Shown: positions 1 to 7,950 of the stretch, piece by piece
Numbering within the stretch: the stretch's first letter is position 1
How the letters are laid out: every line of letters starts with the position of its first letter
Assembly (NCBI GenBank): GCA_030147505.1
Contig: JASBVG010000096.1
Span: 31,869-95,868, forward strand
Reading direction: 5' to 3'
Source of the DNA: Tardiphaga sp.
GTDB lineage: Bacteria; Pseudomonadota; Alphaproteobacteria; Rhizobiales; Xanthobacteraceae
Length of the DNA stretch: 64,000 nt
Translations under genes and position numbers: made by a program
Notes under the pieces: generated by a model
The model's input: the letters and a program-made list of their open reading frames with translations, nothing else
What the model was told of the DNA's origin: nothing
Databases searched by the model: none

Positions 1-302
1 ATCGAGAGCAGCCCGGCCACTGCATCGACCTCGCCATTGGTGAGAATGACGCCCGCGATGGGCGAATGCCGCAAGGCACCATCCTGCGGATGCAGTTGCG
101 GTGTTGCCGTGACCTGTTGCCGCAGATCGGGTGATGCGTTGATCAGAAACCAGTTGCGGTCGTCGGCGGTGATGGCGATGGACGCCTGGCCGTTCTGCAA
201 TTCAGGACGGTCGCTCCGCGCTGCACGGCATATCGGGCAACCGCAATTCCACTGCGGGACGCCGCCGCCCGCTGCTGCTCCAAGAACGACGATACGCAAC
301 AT
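1..302 (-). CDS. pqqB: PqqB, PQQ biosynthesis protein (5' part, runs off the window)
   Basis: Reading leftwards from an ATG at 302, the first 100 codons are open and continue past base 1. The start MLRIVVLGAAAGGGVPQWNC, then a CPIC pair and the segments LQNGQASIAIT and NWFLINASPDLRQQ, are typical of PqqB, a metallo-beta-lactamase-fold protein of pyrroloquinoline quinone synthesis. PqqB is reported to act in late oxidation steps of the pathway. It lies 165 bp downstream of pqqA on the same strand, behind a strong hairpin. The remaining pqqCDE genes would be expected beyond the left edge. Identification by recall of the family; confidence is high despite truncation. Confidence 0.93.
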   Translation of the reverse strand, partial: MLRIVVLGAAAGGGVPQWNCGCPICRAARSDRPELQNGQASIAITADDRNWFLINASPDLRQQVTATPQLHPQDGALRHSPIAGVILTNGEVDAVAGLLS

Positions 303-408
303 CAAATCGCCCCAGGCGCCGCCGGCTTCAACGAAAGCACTGCCGGGTTCAACGACAGCGCCACCAGCTCGAAAGAAAGCTTCAGCAGCTTCAAACAAAA
401 CTCAGCCG

Positions 409-450
409 AAAAGGGCGCCTTCCCGGACTGTCCGGAAATGGCGCCCTGTC
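409..450 (-). terminator. Hairpin between pqqA and pqqB (terminator or attenuator/RNA stabiliser)
   Basis: On the minus strand, AGGGCGCC (447-440) pairs with GGCGCCCT (419-412). The loop region contains a further TTCCGGA/TCCGGGAA pairing, and TTTTC follows the stem. It sits 20 bp after the pqqA stop. In other bacteria pqqA mRNA is far more abundant than pqqB-E mRNA, and a hairpin here would explain that ratio. Whether it terminates or protects the pqqA transcript cannot be told from sequence. Confidence 0.7.
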
Positions 451-466
451 GGCGTGAAGTCGCGTC

Positions 467-547
467 TTACTTGCGCGCGGCGCAAGCATACATGTTGATT
501 TCCATACCGACCGCAACTTCGACGATTTTTGGTGCTTTCCAGGCCAC
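467..547 (-). CDS. pqqA: PqqA, coenzyme PQQ precursor peptide
   Basis: A 26-codon gene. It starts with GTG at 547, preceded by GGGAGAG at about 6 bp, and stops with TAA at 467-469. The peptide begins MAWKAPKIVEVAVG and carries the diagnostic Glu-x3-Tyr motif as EINMY (E16, Y20). These are the two residues that PqqE cross-links and that become PQQ. It ends with a short tail, ACAARK. The length matches known PqqA peptides (about 22-29 residues). pqqB follows on the same strand after a hairpin. A PQQ-type dehydrogenase and a cytochrome c lie just upstream on the other strand. Confidence 0.93.
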   Translation of the reverse strand: MAWKAPKIVEVAVGMEINMYACAARK

Positions 548-807
548 GATTCTCTCCCGCTTTTGAATGCAGCCGATGCTGCAAGGGACAACTCTAGTCG
601 TTAGCTAAAGGTTCGCCAACACCTTCGTCATCACATTGTGAGGGAAGCCATGCAGGTTCGAAAGTGAAGGTCACGTTTGCGTGCACTGCAAAAACAATCG
701 CGATGCAACATTGCAAAGCCTCATGCGTTCCTTAACCTTCTAATGAGTCTTTGCGGCAAAGCCATCGCCCGTTGTTGACGGCAATTTTCAGGAAGTCGGG
801 GATCGTC
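548..807. other. Divergent intergenic region pqqA / DUF6894 gene
   Basis: 260 bp between the pqqA start (minus) and the DUF6894 gene (plus). It should hold the pqqA promoter. I see no convincing -35/-10 pair or operator and no open frame with a ribosome site. The stretch at 600-740 is AT-richer than the surroundings. Confidence 0.4.
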
Positions 808-1062
808 ATGCCACGCTATTTTTTCAATACCCGCCTTGGCGACGAAGTCGTCGATGATCCGGATGGAGAAATGCTGCGCAATCCCGACCATGCCTGGGAA
901 GTCGCGCGCTCCATGATCATTCAGCTGTTGCGATCGGAAGGTGCACAGCGCGATCTGCTCGCGGCAGTGCTGGAAGTGACCGACGAGCAGGGTGAGATCG
1001 TGCTCGAATTTCCTTTCACGGAAGCGCTGCTCGACTCCGCGGATTCGACGACGCGGCACTGA
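808..1062 (+). CDS. DUF6894-family small protein
   Basis: 84 residues, starting MPRYFFNTRLGDEVVDDPDG. The RYFF...GD...D.DG start, the alternating hydrophobic pattern and the EFPFTEAL-type end are those of DUF6894 proteins, which are common and multi-copy in Bradyrhizobium relatives and have no known function. I chose the ATG at 808 because the family begins at this Met; an in-frame upstream start at 751 would add 19 atypical residues. It is probably cytoplasmic, with no signal peptide or membrane segment. It stands alone between the PQQ genes. Confidence 0.75.
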   Translation: MPRYFFNTRLGDEVVDDPDGEMLRNPDHAWEVARSMIIQLLRSEGAQRDLLAAVLEVTDEQGEIVLEFPFTEALLDSADSTTRH

Positions 1063-1191
1063 GTCGCGGTGCACCGATGTTTTGATTGCGCATCGGCGGT
1101 AAAATATTCACACTGCGCGTCGGAGAGCCTTGGGGGCGCGCGGCAGGTGTTTGCTGCGGTCGAAAAAGGGCTTCCTTAAAGGGAGAGATTC

Positions 1192-2562
1192 ATGACCGTT
1201 TATGCGTCCGCCCGTCAGGCTTTGCTTGCCGGCGTGTTTATTGGCGTCTTTGCATCCGGTGCCGTTGCCCAGCAATCGGATTCCACCCCCGCCGCGCCGG
1301 CGGCAGCGCCGCCCGCCGCCGCTCCTGCGGCGCCAACAACTCCCGCACCGGCAGCCCCGCAGGCTGCAGCTCCTGCGCCTGCCGCGACCCCCGCAGCAGC
1401 CGCTACGCCGGCTCTGCCGCCTGGCTCGCCGCTGATCGGTCGTCCCGCAGACAATGCCGCCGCCGCCAAGCTCGCGCCTGTTGCGCCGCCGCCGATCCCG
1501 TCGGCCCCGGACAAGCTGCCCACCGCCAAGCTGAAGGTGCCGGCCGGTTTCAACATTGAAGTCTATGCCGCCGGCATGGCCAATGCGCGCTCCATGCGCG
1601 AAGGCGACAAGGGCACAGTGTTCGTTGGTTCGCGCCTCGTCGACAAGGTCTATGCCGTCGCGAACAAGGACGGCAAGCGTCAGGTCAAGGTGCTGGCCTC
1701 CGGCCTCTATCGGCCCAACGGTTTGGCCTTCAAGGACGGCACGCTCTACATCGGCGAACTGTCGAAGATCTCGAAGATCGACAAGGTGGAAGACAATCTC
1801 GACAATCCGCCGAAGCCGACGATGATCTACGACAAGCTGCCGAAGGACGAAGCCCACGGCTGGAAGTTCATTGGCATCGGTCCGGACAACAAGCTCTATG
1901 TTCCGGTCGGCCAGCCGGGTAACAGCGTGCTGCACAGCGAGGAGCACGGGCAGATCCGCCGCATGAATCTCGATGGCTCCGGCGCGGAAGTCGTGCTGCG
2001 CGGCATGCGCAACACTGTCGGCTTCGATTGGAATCCCGAAACCAAGCAGATGTATTTCACCGATAACGGCCGCGACTGGATGTCGGAAACGGTGCCGGAA
2101 GACGAACTCAACCGCGTCACCAAGGATGGCGAGAACTTTGGCGCGCCGTTCTGCCACCAGGGCAACATCCTCGATCCGGAATTCGGATGGGGCAAGTCCT
2201 GCGCCGACTACACCGCGCCGGTCGGCCTGCTCGGTGCTCACACCGCGGCGCTCGGCATGCGCTTCTATAATGGCAAGATGTTCCCTGCCGCCTACAAGAA
2301 CGCGATCTTCATCGCGCGTCACGGCTCCTGGAACAAGTCGCAGAAGCTCGGCGGCGACGTCGTGGTGGCGAAGCTGAACAAGGATGGCACCGTGAAGTCG
2401 GTTGAGCCGTTCCTCACCGGCTTCATCGAGGACAACAAGTATGTCGGCCGTCCCGTGGACGTGCTGCCGATGAAGGACGGCTCGCTGCTCGTCTCCGACG
2501 ACTGGAACGGTGCGATCTATCGCATCACCTACGGCAAGCCGAAGGTCGCCGACAAGAAGTGA
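1192..2562 (+). CDS. Exported PQQ-dependent sugar dehydrogenase (sorbosone / soluble glucose dehydrogenase family)
   Basis: 456 residues. Residues 1-27 form a signal peptide ending AVAQQ. Residues about 28-105 are a long Ala/Pro-rich linker. The rest is a six-bladed propeller of the GSDH/sorbosone dehydrogenase family, with GWKFIGIGPDNKLYVPVGQ, GMRNTVGFDWNP and HGSWNKS segments. Such enzymes oxidise aldoses or sorbosone in the periplasm with PQQ. GGGAGAG sits 6 bp before the ATG. pqqAB lie about 650 bp upstream (divergent) and an exported di-haem cytochrome c follows at 2762. The pairing suggests a periplasmic sugar-oxidation unit. The substrate is not deducible; some family members have lost PQQ binding. 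Confidence 0.85.
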   Translation: MTVYASARQALLAGVFIGVFASGAVAQQSDSTPAAPAAAPPAAAPAAPTTPAPAAPQAAAPAPAATPAAAATPALPPGSPLIGRPADNAAAAKLAPVAPPPIPSAPDKLPTAKLKVPAGFNIEVYAAGMANARSMREGDKGTVFVGSRLVDKVYAVANKDGKRQVKVLASGLYRPNGLAFKDGTLYIGELSKISKIDKVEDNLDNPPKPTMIYDKLPKDEAHGWKFIGIGPDNKLYVPVGQPGNSVLHSEEHGQIRRMNLDGSGAEVVLRGMRNTVGFDWNPETKQMYFTDNGRDWMSETVPEDELNRVTKDGENFGAPFCHQGNILDPEFGWGKSCADYTAPVGLLGAHTAALGMRFYNGKMFPAAYKNAIFIARHGSWNKSQKLGGDVVVAKLNKDGTVKSVEPFLTGFIEDNKYVGRPVDVLPMKDGSLLVSDDWNGAIYRITYGKPKVADKK

Positions 2563-2640
2563 TGACGTTGCCGTCTGGCATACGCTGTCAGTCCAAGGTT
2601 CACGCGCACGTCGCGCGTGAACCTCAGCCGTTCCAATTGG

Positions 2641-2729
2641 AATGGCGGGGAATCCAGGAATGAGATTCACACATCGAGATTCCGGGGCTCGGTCCCATCG
2701 CCTTCGGCGCTGGTCCGCCCCGGAATGAC
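2641..2729. repeat. Palindromic intergenic repeat (CATTCCGGGG type)
   Basis: Contains ATTCCGGGGCTCGG...CGCCCCGGAATGACG with an inner CCTTCGGCG hairpin. The same ends (CATTCCGGGG / CCCCGGAATGAC) recur at 34609-34758. It is a short interspersed repeat that could form a stem in RNA. Confidence 0.6.
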
Positions 2730-2761
2730 GAGTTTAATTCGCATTTGAAAGAGACATATCG

Positions 2762-3328
2762 ATGCGCCCGTTCGCCATCATCGTGATGTCGTTGCTTGCC
2801 GTTTCCCCGCTATACGCTGCCGAACCCATCGCTGAACGTGCGGCGCCGTGCCTCGCCTGTCACGGCGAGAAGGGCACGTCGGAGACGGAGAACACGCCCT
2901 CTCTCGGCGCGCAGCAGCCGGCCTATACGCTGATCCAGCTCTACATGTTTCGCGAGAAGCTGCGCACCTTCGAGCCGATGAACGAGATGGCGAAGGATCT
3001 CACTGATGACGACCTGCGCATATTCTCCGACTACATCGCGACACTGCCGAAGCCGGTGGCTGTCGAGGGAGGCGACCCGGCGCGCATGCAGGCCGCGAAG
3101 GCGCTGACCTCGCAATTCCGCTGCGACAGCTGTCATAACGCCGATTTCGCCGGCCGCGATAACATTCCGCGCATCGCCGGCCAGCGTGAGGATTATCTCG
3201 CCAAGACCATGCGCGAATACAAGGACAACAGCCGCCACGGCTACGACGCAACGATGGCGGATGTGATGCAGTCGATCTCCGATGCGCAGATCGTGGAGCT
3301 CGCCTATTTTCTGGCGAGGGTGAAGTAG
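2762..3328 (+). CDS. Exported di-haem c-type cytochrome
   Basis: 188 residues. The signal peptide covers residues 1-20 (cleavage near YAA-EP). Two CxxCH haem sites are present, CLACH at 30-34 and CDSCH at 121-125. Each half looks like a class I cytochrome c domain with a distal Met region (PMNEM near 72-76; DATMADVMQ near the end). The protein resembles cytochrome c4/c553-like electron carriers of the periplasm. It follows the PQQ-type dehydrogenase by 199 bp in the same direction, so accepting electrons from that enzyme is a reasonable inference, though the gap holds a repeat and an independent promoter is possible. Confidence 0.88.
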   Translation: MRPFAIIVMSLLAVSPLYAAEPIAERAAPCLACHGEKGTSETENTPSLGAQQPAYTLIQLYMFREKLRTFEPMNEMAKDLTDDDLRIFSDYIATLPKPVAVEGGDPARMQAAKALTSQFRCDSCHNADFAGRDNIPRIAGQREDYLAKTMREYKDNSRHGYDATMADVMQSISDAQIVELAYFLARVK

Positions 3329-3340
3329 GGCGCTTCCTTT

Positions 3341-3522
3341 CCCTCCCTCAAGCGGCGCAGCCGCGCAGTGGGGAGGGTGGATCGACGGCGAAGCCGTCGA
3401 GACGGGTGGGGTGCACACGTGACGTCAGAGCTTGCGGAGAGACCCCACCCGTCTCGAAGCTCGCTGAACGCTTGCTTCTCGCCACCCTCCCCCACGGCGC
3501 GGCTGCGCCGCTTGGGGGAGGG
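3341..3522. repeat. MITE-like inverted-repeat element, copy 1 (182 bp)
   Basis: The left arm, 3341-3380 (CCCTCCCTCAAGCGGCGCAG...GGGAGGGTGG), is nearly the reverse complement of the right arm, 3482-3522. The interior holds CCCACCCGTCTCGAAGCTCG. The interior and the arms recur at 25231-25405 (inverted) and 35392-35552. No ORF of its own. It starts 12 bp after the cytochrome c stop and may act as its transcription terminator. Confidence 0.8.
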
Positions 3523-3540
3523 AAAAGCGCATCGTCGTTT

Positions 3541-3584
3541 GTTCCCTCATTGTTCTTGACAATATTCCCATCTTTTGCCATATC
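3541..3584 (+). promoter_or_regulatory. SOS-box-like promoter (GTTC-N7-GTTC), element B
   Basis: GTTC at 3541-3544 and GTTC at 3552-3555 are seven bases apart. This matches the LexA-binding box known from alphaproteobacteria. TTGACA (3556-3561) follows immediately as a perfect -35; a poor -10 (CATATC) lies 17 bp on. Compared with the element at 34774, 23 of 30 bases are identical. No convincing gene follows before the amidase at 4071. Confidence 0.55.
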
Positions 3585-4070
3585 CCTCCCGTCTTGTTCG
3601 CGAGGGCGCTCTCATGAGGCGTCTTTGAGTGGGGCAAGATGCGGCGCCTGCGGGCCGGGGGAGGACGTATCCCCTTGCACTCGGGTGGTCGGAGGTCGCC
3701 GTCCGCCTCCACTACGGGAGGCTGCCGCTAGCGCGGCTGGACGCGGTGCGGGCGAAGGCGGGGAAACCTGTCGGATGGCATCCAATGGGATGCGCCCAGT
3801 ACCCGGAAGAACGGTCCTTCGACTGGAACAACGTCGCGGTGGCGCGCCGTAAGGCGTTGCGCAATTGCGGTTTCGCTGGCGATCCAGCGAGACGGATTGC
3901 GTCAAGTCCCACCCAACGCGCCTTGCGGCGTGCCACCTCCCCTCATGCCTCGAGGGGAGGACTGTTCACACCTCGGACGCTTCGGCGCCGCGAGATCGCG
4001 AAGCCACGTTCGCATTTGGCATTCCCCGCGCATGCTGCGATAAATCCCACCGCAAATACGGGAGTACTGC
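3585..4070. other. Gene-free GC-rich stretch after the SOS-like box
   Basis: About 490 bp with several overlapping open frames in both strands but none with a ribosome site, protein-like composition or recognisable product. It contains short hairpins (for example CATCCAATGGGATG near 3780 and CCTCCCCTCATGCCTCGAGGGGAGG at 3937-3960). The last 60 bp, AT-richer, precede the amidase gene and may hold its promoter. Confidence 0.5.
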
Positions 4071-5474
4071 ATGAACGATCTCTGGCGTCTGTCGGCCTCT
4101 GAACTCGCTGCACTCATCAGGAGCCGCAAGGTATCGGCGAAGGAAGCAGCGCAATCCGGTCTCAACAGGCTCGATTCCGCGAACCCCGCGATCAATGCCG
4201 TGGTCGAACATCGTCCTGAGGAAGTCCTCGCACAGGCCGAGGCGGTCGATGCTGCGCTCGCGCACGGCCTCAATGTCGGCCCGCTTGCCGGCGTGCCCGT
4301 CACCGTGAAAGTGAATATCGACTACAAGGGCTATGCGACATCCAATGGCGTGAAGATCCAGAACGGGATCATCGCCACCAGCAACAGCCCGGTGATCGAC
4401 AATCTCATCAAGGCCGGTGCCGTCATTCTCGGCCGCACCAATTGCCCGGCCTTCTCCTACCGCTGGTTCACCACCAACCAGCTCTATGGCGACACCAAAA
4501 ATCCGCGCGATCCCTCGCGGACGCCGGGCGGCTCGTCGGGCGGTGCAGGCAGCGCGGTTGCGGCCGGCATCGGTCACATCGCCCATGGCACCGATATCGC
4601 CGGCTCGATCCGCTATCCCGCCTATGCCTGTGGCGTGCATGGCCTGCGTCCGACCGTCGGCCGCATTGCCGCCTATAATCAGGCGCTGCCCGAGCGCATC
4701 ATCTCCGGCCAGATCACGGCGGTGTCCGGCCCGCTTGCGCGGACCATTGCCGATATCAGGCTTGGCCTCGAAGCCATGTCGCAGCCCGATGCGCGCGATC
4801 CCTGGTATGTGCCGGCGCCCTTGATCGGCGAACCGCGCGAGAAGCGCGTGGCGATGTGCCTCCGCCCCGATGGTCTCGCCATCACGGCCGATGTCGAAGC
4901 CGCCGTGCGCGATGCCGGCAAGCGGCTGCAGGCCGCCGGCTGGATCGTCGAGGAGGTCGAGAACACGCCGGCGCTGCGCGAGGCCGCAGCGCTGCAGACG
5001 ACGATCTGGTTCGGCGATGGCTATCAGGGCCTGCTCGATGCCGCAGAGCGGGAAGGCGATCCTGCCGCACTGGTCTGCCTGCGCGGCCAGAAGGCGAAGG
5101 TCGCCGATTTCAGCGAGGGCGGCCTTTCGCATGCGCTGGTGCGTCGCTCCACCTTCGTGCGCGACTGGGAGCTGTTCTTGCAGCGTTATGCGGTGGTGCT
5201 GATGCCCATGTCCGGCGAATTGCCGTTCCCCGACAATCTCGATCTGCAGGGCCAGGAGGGCTTCGATCGCGTCTGGGCCGCACAGATGCCGCAGATCGGT
5301 ATTCCCTTCATGGGCCTGCCAGCACTGTCCGTCGCCACCGGCCTGGTCGGTCGCGTTCCGACCGGCGTGCAGGTCGTCGCCGGCCGCTACCGCGAGGATC
5401 TCTGTCTCGCGGCCGGCGAGGCGATCGAGGCAGGCGGCACGCCGCCGATGCCCTGCGATCCCGTCACTGCATGA
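4071..5474 (+). CDS. Amidase (amidase-signature family)
   Basis: 467 residues, a full-length amidase-signature hydrolase. The catalytic triad can be placed as Lys80 (VPVTVKVNID), Ser155 in TPGGSSGGAG and nucleophile Ser179 in HGTDIAGSIR; the spacing equals that of the characterised members. Such enzymes hydrolyse amides in the cytoplasm; there is no signal peptide. The specific substrate is unknown. GGGAG precedes the ATG. The glutathione peroxidase gene starts 7 bp after the stop, so the two are probably cotranscribed. It does not look like GatA, because no gatC/gatB neighbours are present. Confidence 0.9.
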   Translation: MNDLWRLSASELAALIRSRKVSAKEAAQSGLNRLDSANPAINAVVEHRPEEVLAQAEAVDAALAHGLNVGPLAGVPVTVKVNIDYKGYATSNGVKIQNGIIATSNSPVIDNLIKAGAVILGRTNCPAFSYRWFTTNQLYGDTKNPRDPSRTPGGSSGGAGSAVAAGIGHIAHGTDIAGSIRYPAYACGVHGLRPTVGRIAAYNQALPERIISGQITAVSGPLARTIADIRLGLEAMSQPDARDPWYVPAPLIGEPREKRVAMCLRPDGLAITADVEAAVRDAGKRLQAAGWIVEEVENTPALREAAALQTTIWFGDGYQGLLDAAEREGDPAALVCLRGQKAKVADFSEGGLSHALVRRSTFVRDWELFLQRYAVVLMPMSGELPFPDNLDLQGQEGFDRVWAAQMPQIGIPFMGLPALSVATGLVGRVPTGVQVVAGRYREDLCLAAGEAIEAGGTPPMPCDPVTA

Positions 5475-5481
5475 GGCCCTG

Positions 5482-5955
5482 ATGAGTATCTATGACTTCA
5501 AAGCCGACTCGCTGAAGGGCGATACGGTCTCGCTGAAGGATTTCGAAGGCAAGGTGCTGCTGGTGGTCAACACCGCCAGCGCCTGCGGTTTCACGCCGCA
5601 ATATGCGGGCCTCGAAGCGTTGCAGAAGGATTTTGCCGCCCGCGGTTTCACGGTGCTCGGCTTCCCCTGCAACCAGTTCGGTGGTCAGGAGCCCGGCACC
5701 GCCGAGGAGATCGCCGGCTTCTGCCAGACGACCTATGACGTCTCGTTCCCGCTATTTGCCAAGATCGACGTCAACGGGACACTCGCGCACCCATTGTATA
5801 ATTTCCTCAAATCTGAGAAGTCGGGGCTGCTCGGGCCGGCGATCAAATGGAATTTCACCAAATTCCTGGTCGATCGTTCCGGCCGGGTGGTCGACCGGTT
5901 TTCGCCGACCACCAAACCCGAAGCCCTGCGCGACAAGATCGAGGCCCTGCTATGA
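5482..5955 (+). CDS. Glutathione peroxidase (thioredoxin-fold, Cys type)
   Basis: 157 residues, the normal length of bacterial GPx. The peroxidatic residue is Cys35 in NTASACGFTPQY, where animal enzymes have selenocysteine. The GFPCNQFGGQEPG and KWNFTKFLVDRSG blocks supply the Gln and the Trp/Asn of the active site. It reduces hydroperoxides, in bacteria usually with thioredoxin. It is the middle gene of amidase-GPx-DUF3297: 7 bp after the amidase and overlapping the next gene by 4 bp (ATGA). Confidence 0.93.
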   Translation: MSIYDFKADSLKGDTVSLKDFEGKVLLVVNTASACGFTPQYAGLEALQKDFAARGFTVLGFPCNQFGGQEPGTAEEIAGFCQTTYDVSFPLFAKIDVNGTLAHPLYNFLKSEKSGLLGPAIKWNFTKFLVDRSGRVVDRFSPTTKPEALRDKIEALL

Positions 5956-6203
5956 CCGAGAACACCACCCAGCCCGCCATCCCGGACCGTCTCTCGGTGG
6001 ATCCGCGCAGCCCGTTCTACAACGAAGCCGTTCTGCAGCATGACGTCGGTATCCGCTTCAAGGGCACTGAGAAGAGCAATGTCGAGGAATATTGCATCAG
6101 CGAGGGCTGGGTGCGCGTCCCCGCCGGCGCCGCCAAGGATCGCCATGGCAATCCGTTGCTGATCAAGCTCAGCGGCGAAGTCGAAGCCTATTACCGCGAC
6201 TGA
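5952..6203 (+). CDS. DUF3297 family protein
   Basis: 83 residues. The ATG overlaps the GPx stop codon (ATGA), which marks translational coupling. The sequence PDRLSVDPRSPFYNE followed by GIRFKGTEKSNVEEYCISEGWV and VPAGAAKDRHGNPL is characteristic of DUF3297, a small soluble family found in proteobacteria with no assigned function. There is no membrane segment or signal. The GPx context hints at an oxidative-stress role, but this is only guilt by association. Confidence 0.85.
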   Translation: MTENTTQPAIPDRLSVDPRSPFYNEAVLQHDVGIRFKGTEKSNVEEYCISEGWVRVPAGAAKDRHGNPLLIKLSGEVEAYYRD

Positions 6204-6250
6204 TTGCACTGCAGCACGGCTGACTAGCAAAAAGGCGCTGCCCGGCTAAA

Positions 6251-6264
6251 TTTGAAGCTTAAAA
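6251..6264. promoter_or_regulatory. Putative MarR operator, site a
   Basis: TTTGAAGCTTAAAA, a near-perfect dyad, 57 bp before the ABC ATPase start. It matches the window-wide consensus YTTKARRNYYAAAR, also found before the marR gene itself. Confidence 0.6.
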
Positions 6265-6321
6265 TAATCGCGGGTTCTGGTTATGCTCATGGAGTTGGGC
6301 ATCACCAATGAAGGACCGGGA

Positions 6322-7158
6322 ATGAAAGTGGCAACGCTGCGCTCGGACGCTCAGACCAGGCTGGAAACCGTACGCGCGCCTGCGCAGGCGATGATCGAAA
6401 TCGATCACGTCTCGCAGCGCTTCGAGACGTCGGGTCGGCAAAGCCACCTCGCACTGTCGGACATCAACCTGTCCATCGAGGACGGCGCCTTCGTCTCGAT
6501 CCTTGGTCCATCAGGCTGCGGCAAGTCCACGCTGCTCTATATCGTCGGCGGCTTCGTCAAGCCGACCGAAGGCAGCGTTAAAGTCAAAGGCAATGCGATC
6601 ACTGGTCCTGGTCCTGATCGCGGTCCGGTGTTTCAGGAATTCGCGCTGTTTCCATGGAAGAACGTGCTCGGCAATGTCATGTATGGCATGTTGCAGCAGG
6701 GCATGAAGAAGTCCGAGGCGGATGCGCGCGGGCGAAAACTGCTCGAGATGGTCGGCCTCAAGGGCTACGAGAAATTCTATCCCAAAGAACTCTCCGGCGG
6801 CATGAAGCAGCGCGTCGCCATCGCGCGCACGCTGGCTTACGATCCCGCCGTGCTGTTGATGGACGAACCCTTCGGCGCCCTCGATGCGCATACGCGCACG
6901 CGCTTGCAGAACGATCTGCTCGACATCTGGGATCGCCAGCGCAAGACGGTGCTGTTCGTCACGCATTCGGTTGAGGAAGCGGTCTATCTTTCCGACAAGG
7001 TGATCGTGATGTCGCGTTCGCCGGGCTCGATCAAGGAAATCATCGACATCGATCTGCCGCGCCCGCGCAAACGCGCGGACCTGTTGCTCGATGCCCGCTT
7101 CCAGAAATACATCGTCGATATCGAAAAGATGATCGACGACGGCCAGGAAGCGCACTGA
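6322..7158 (+). CDS. ABC transporter ATPase, NitT/TauT (SsuB/TauB-like)
   Basis: 278 residues from the ATG at 6322. This start is preferred over 6283 because GAAGGA lies 8 bp before it. It carries Walker A (GPSGCGKST), Q-loop (VFQEFALFPW), signature LSGGMKQRVAIART and Walker B (VLLMDEPFGALD), followed by an H-loop in VTHSVEEA. The family energises uptake of sulfonates, nitrate, taurine or aromatic acids. Two permease genes follow with overlap or short spacing, but no periplasmic binding protein gene is next to them. The upstream palindrome (6251-6264) links the operon to the MarR-type regulon inferred for this region. Confidence 0.9.
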   Translation: MKVATLRSDAQTRLETVRAPAQAMIEIDHVSQRFETSGRQSHLALSDINLSIEDGAFVSILGPSGCGKSTLLYIVGGFVKPTEGSVKVKGNAITGPGPDRGPVFQEFALFPWKNVLGNVMYGMLQQGMKKSEADARGRKLLEMVGLKGYEKFYPKELSGGMKQRVAIARTLAYDPAVLLMDEPFGALDAHTRTRLQNDLLDIWDRQRKTVLFVTHSVEEAVYLSDKVIVMSRSPGSIKEIIDIDLPRPRKRADLLLDARFQKYIVDIEKMIDDGQEAH

Positions 7159-7940
7159 TGTCGCCGCGCCGCATCCTGAAGGCGCTGTCGCCGCTGCTCG
7201 CTTGTATCGGCCTGCTCTGTGTCTGGCAGCTGGCCTCGATGCGGCTGCAGACCGAGAGTTTCCCGACCGCCATCGAGACGCTGAAAGCGGTGCCGTCGAT
7301 TCTCACCGACAAGGAATCGATCCGGAATATTCTGGACTCCATGCGCCGCATGGCCATCGGCCTGACGCTGGCGGTTTTGTTCGCGATCCCGCTCGGCCTG
7401 ATGATGGGCCGCGTCAAGGCGGTGGCGAATTTCTTCAATCCGCTGATGATGATCATTTATCCCGTGCCGAAAGCGGCCCTGATGCCGATCATCATGCTGT
7501 GGCTCGGCGTGGGCGATGTTTCCAAGACGCTGGTGATCTTTCTCGGCGTCTCCCTGCCGATCATCTATCACTCGTTCCAGGGCGGCAAAGCCGTGGAAGA
7601 GAAGATGCTGTGGTCCGGCGCTGCGATGGGCATGTCGGCACCGTCGCGCATGCTGCGCATCGTGCTGCCGGCGGCGTTGCCGGAAATTCTCACCGGCTGT
7701 CGCACGGGACTCGTTCTGGCGCTGATCACCATGATCACGTCGGAGATGATCGCGCGCCAATCCGGCGCCGGCAACATCCTCTTCAATGCGCTCGACATGG
7801 CTCAATACGACACGGTGTTCGCCATGATCCTGATCGTCGGTCTGCTCGGAATCATTTTCGACGCGGTGTTCGAGCGCATCAGGCTCTATCTGGTGAAGTG
7901 GTCGCAACCGCGCGACGACATGCCTTTAAGCTTCACATGA
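7158..7940 (+). CDS. ABC transporter permease 1 (NitT/TauT type)
   Basis: 260 residues. The ATG shares one base with the TGA of the ATPase gene. About six hydrophobic segments are present, with a BPD_transp_1 core and the EAA-like loop of SsuC/TauC permeases (EKMLWSGAAMGMSAPSRMLRIVLPAALPEIL). An N-terminal membrane anchor (ALSPLLACIGLLCVWQLA) precedes the core. It forms the membrane channel, together with the next gene, in the inner membrane. The substrate is unknown. Confidence 0.9.
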   Translation: MSPRRILKALSPLLACIGLLCVWQLASMRLQTESFPTAIETLKAVPSILTDKESIRNILDSMRRMAIGLTLAVLFAIPLGLMMGRVKAVANFFNPLMMIIYPVPKAALMPIIMLWLGVGDVSKTLVIFLGVSLPIIYHSFQGGKAVEEKMLWSGAAMGMSAPSRMLRIVLPAALPEILTGCRTGLVLALITMITSEMIARQSGAGNILFNALDMAQYDTVFAMILIVGLLGIIFDAVFERIRLYLVKWSQPRDDMPLSFT

Positions 7941-7950
7941 GGAGCAGGGC

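Noticed and set aside
37..498. 153-codon open frame on the plus strand at the left end
   Set aside because: It is antisense to pqqB and pqqA; its translation is Arg/Cys/Ser-rich and unlike any protein family, while the minus strand encodes clear PqqB and PqqA.
1108..2670. 520-codon antisense frame opposite the PQQ-type dehydrogenase
   Set aside because: Long antisense frames are expected in GC-rich codon-biased genes; its translation has Arg/Gly-rich low complexity, and the plus strand gene has a signal peptide and family motifs.
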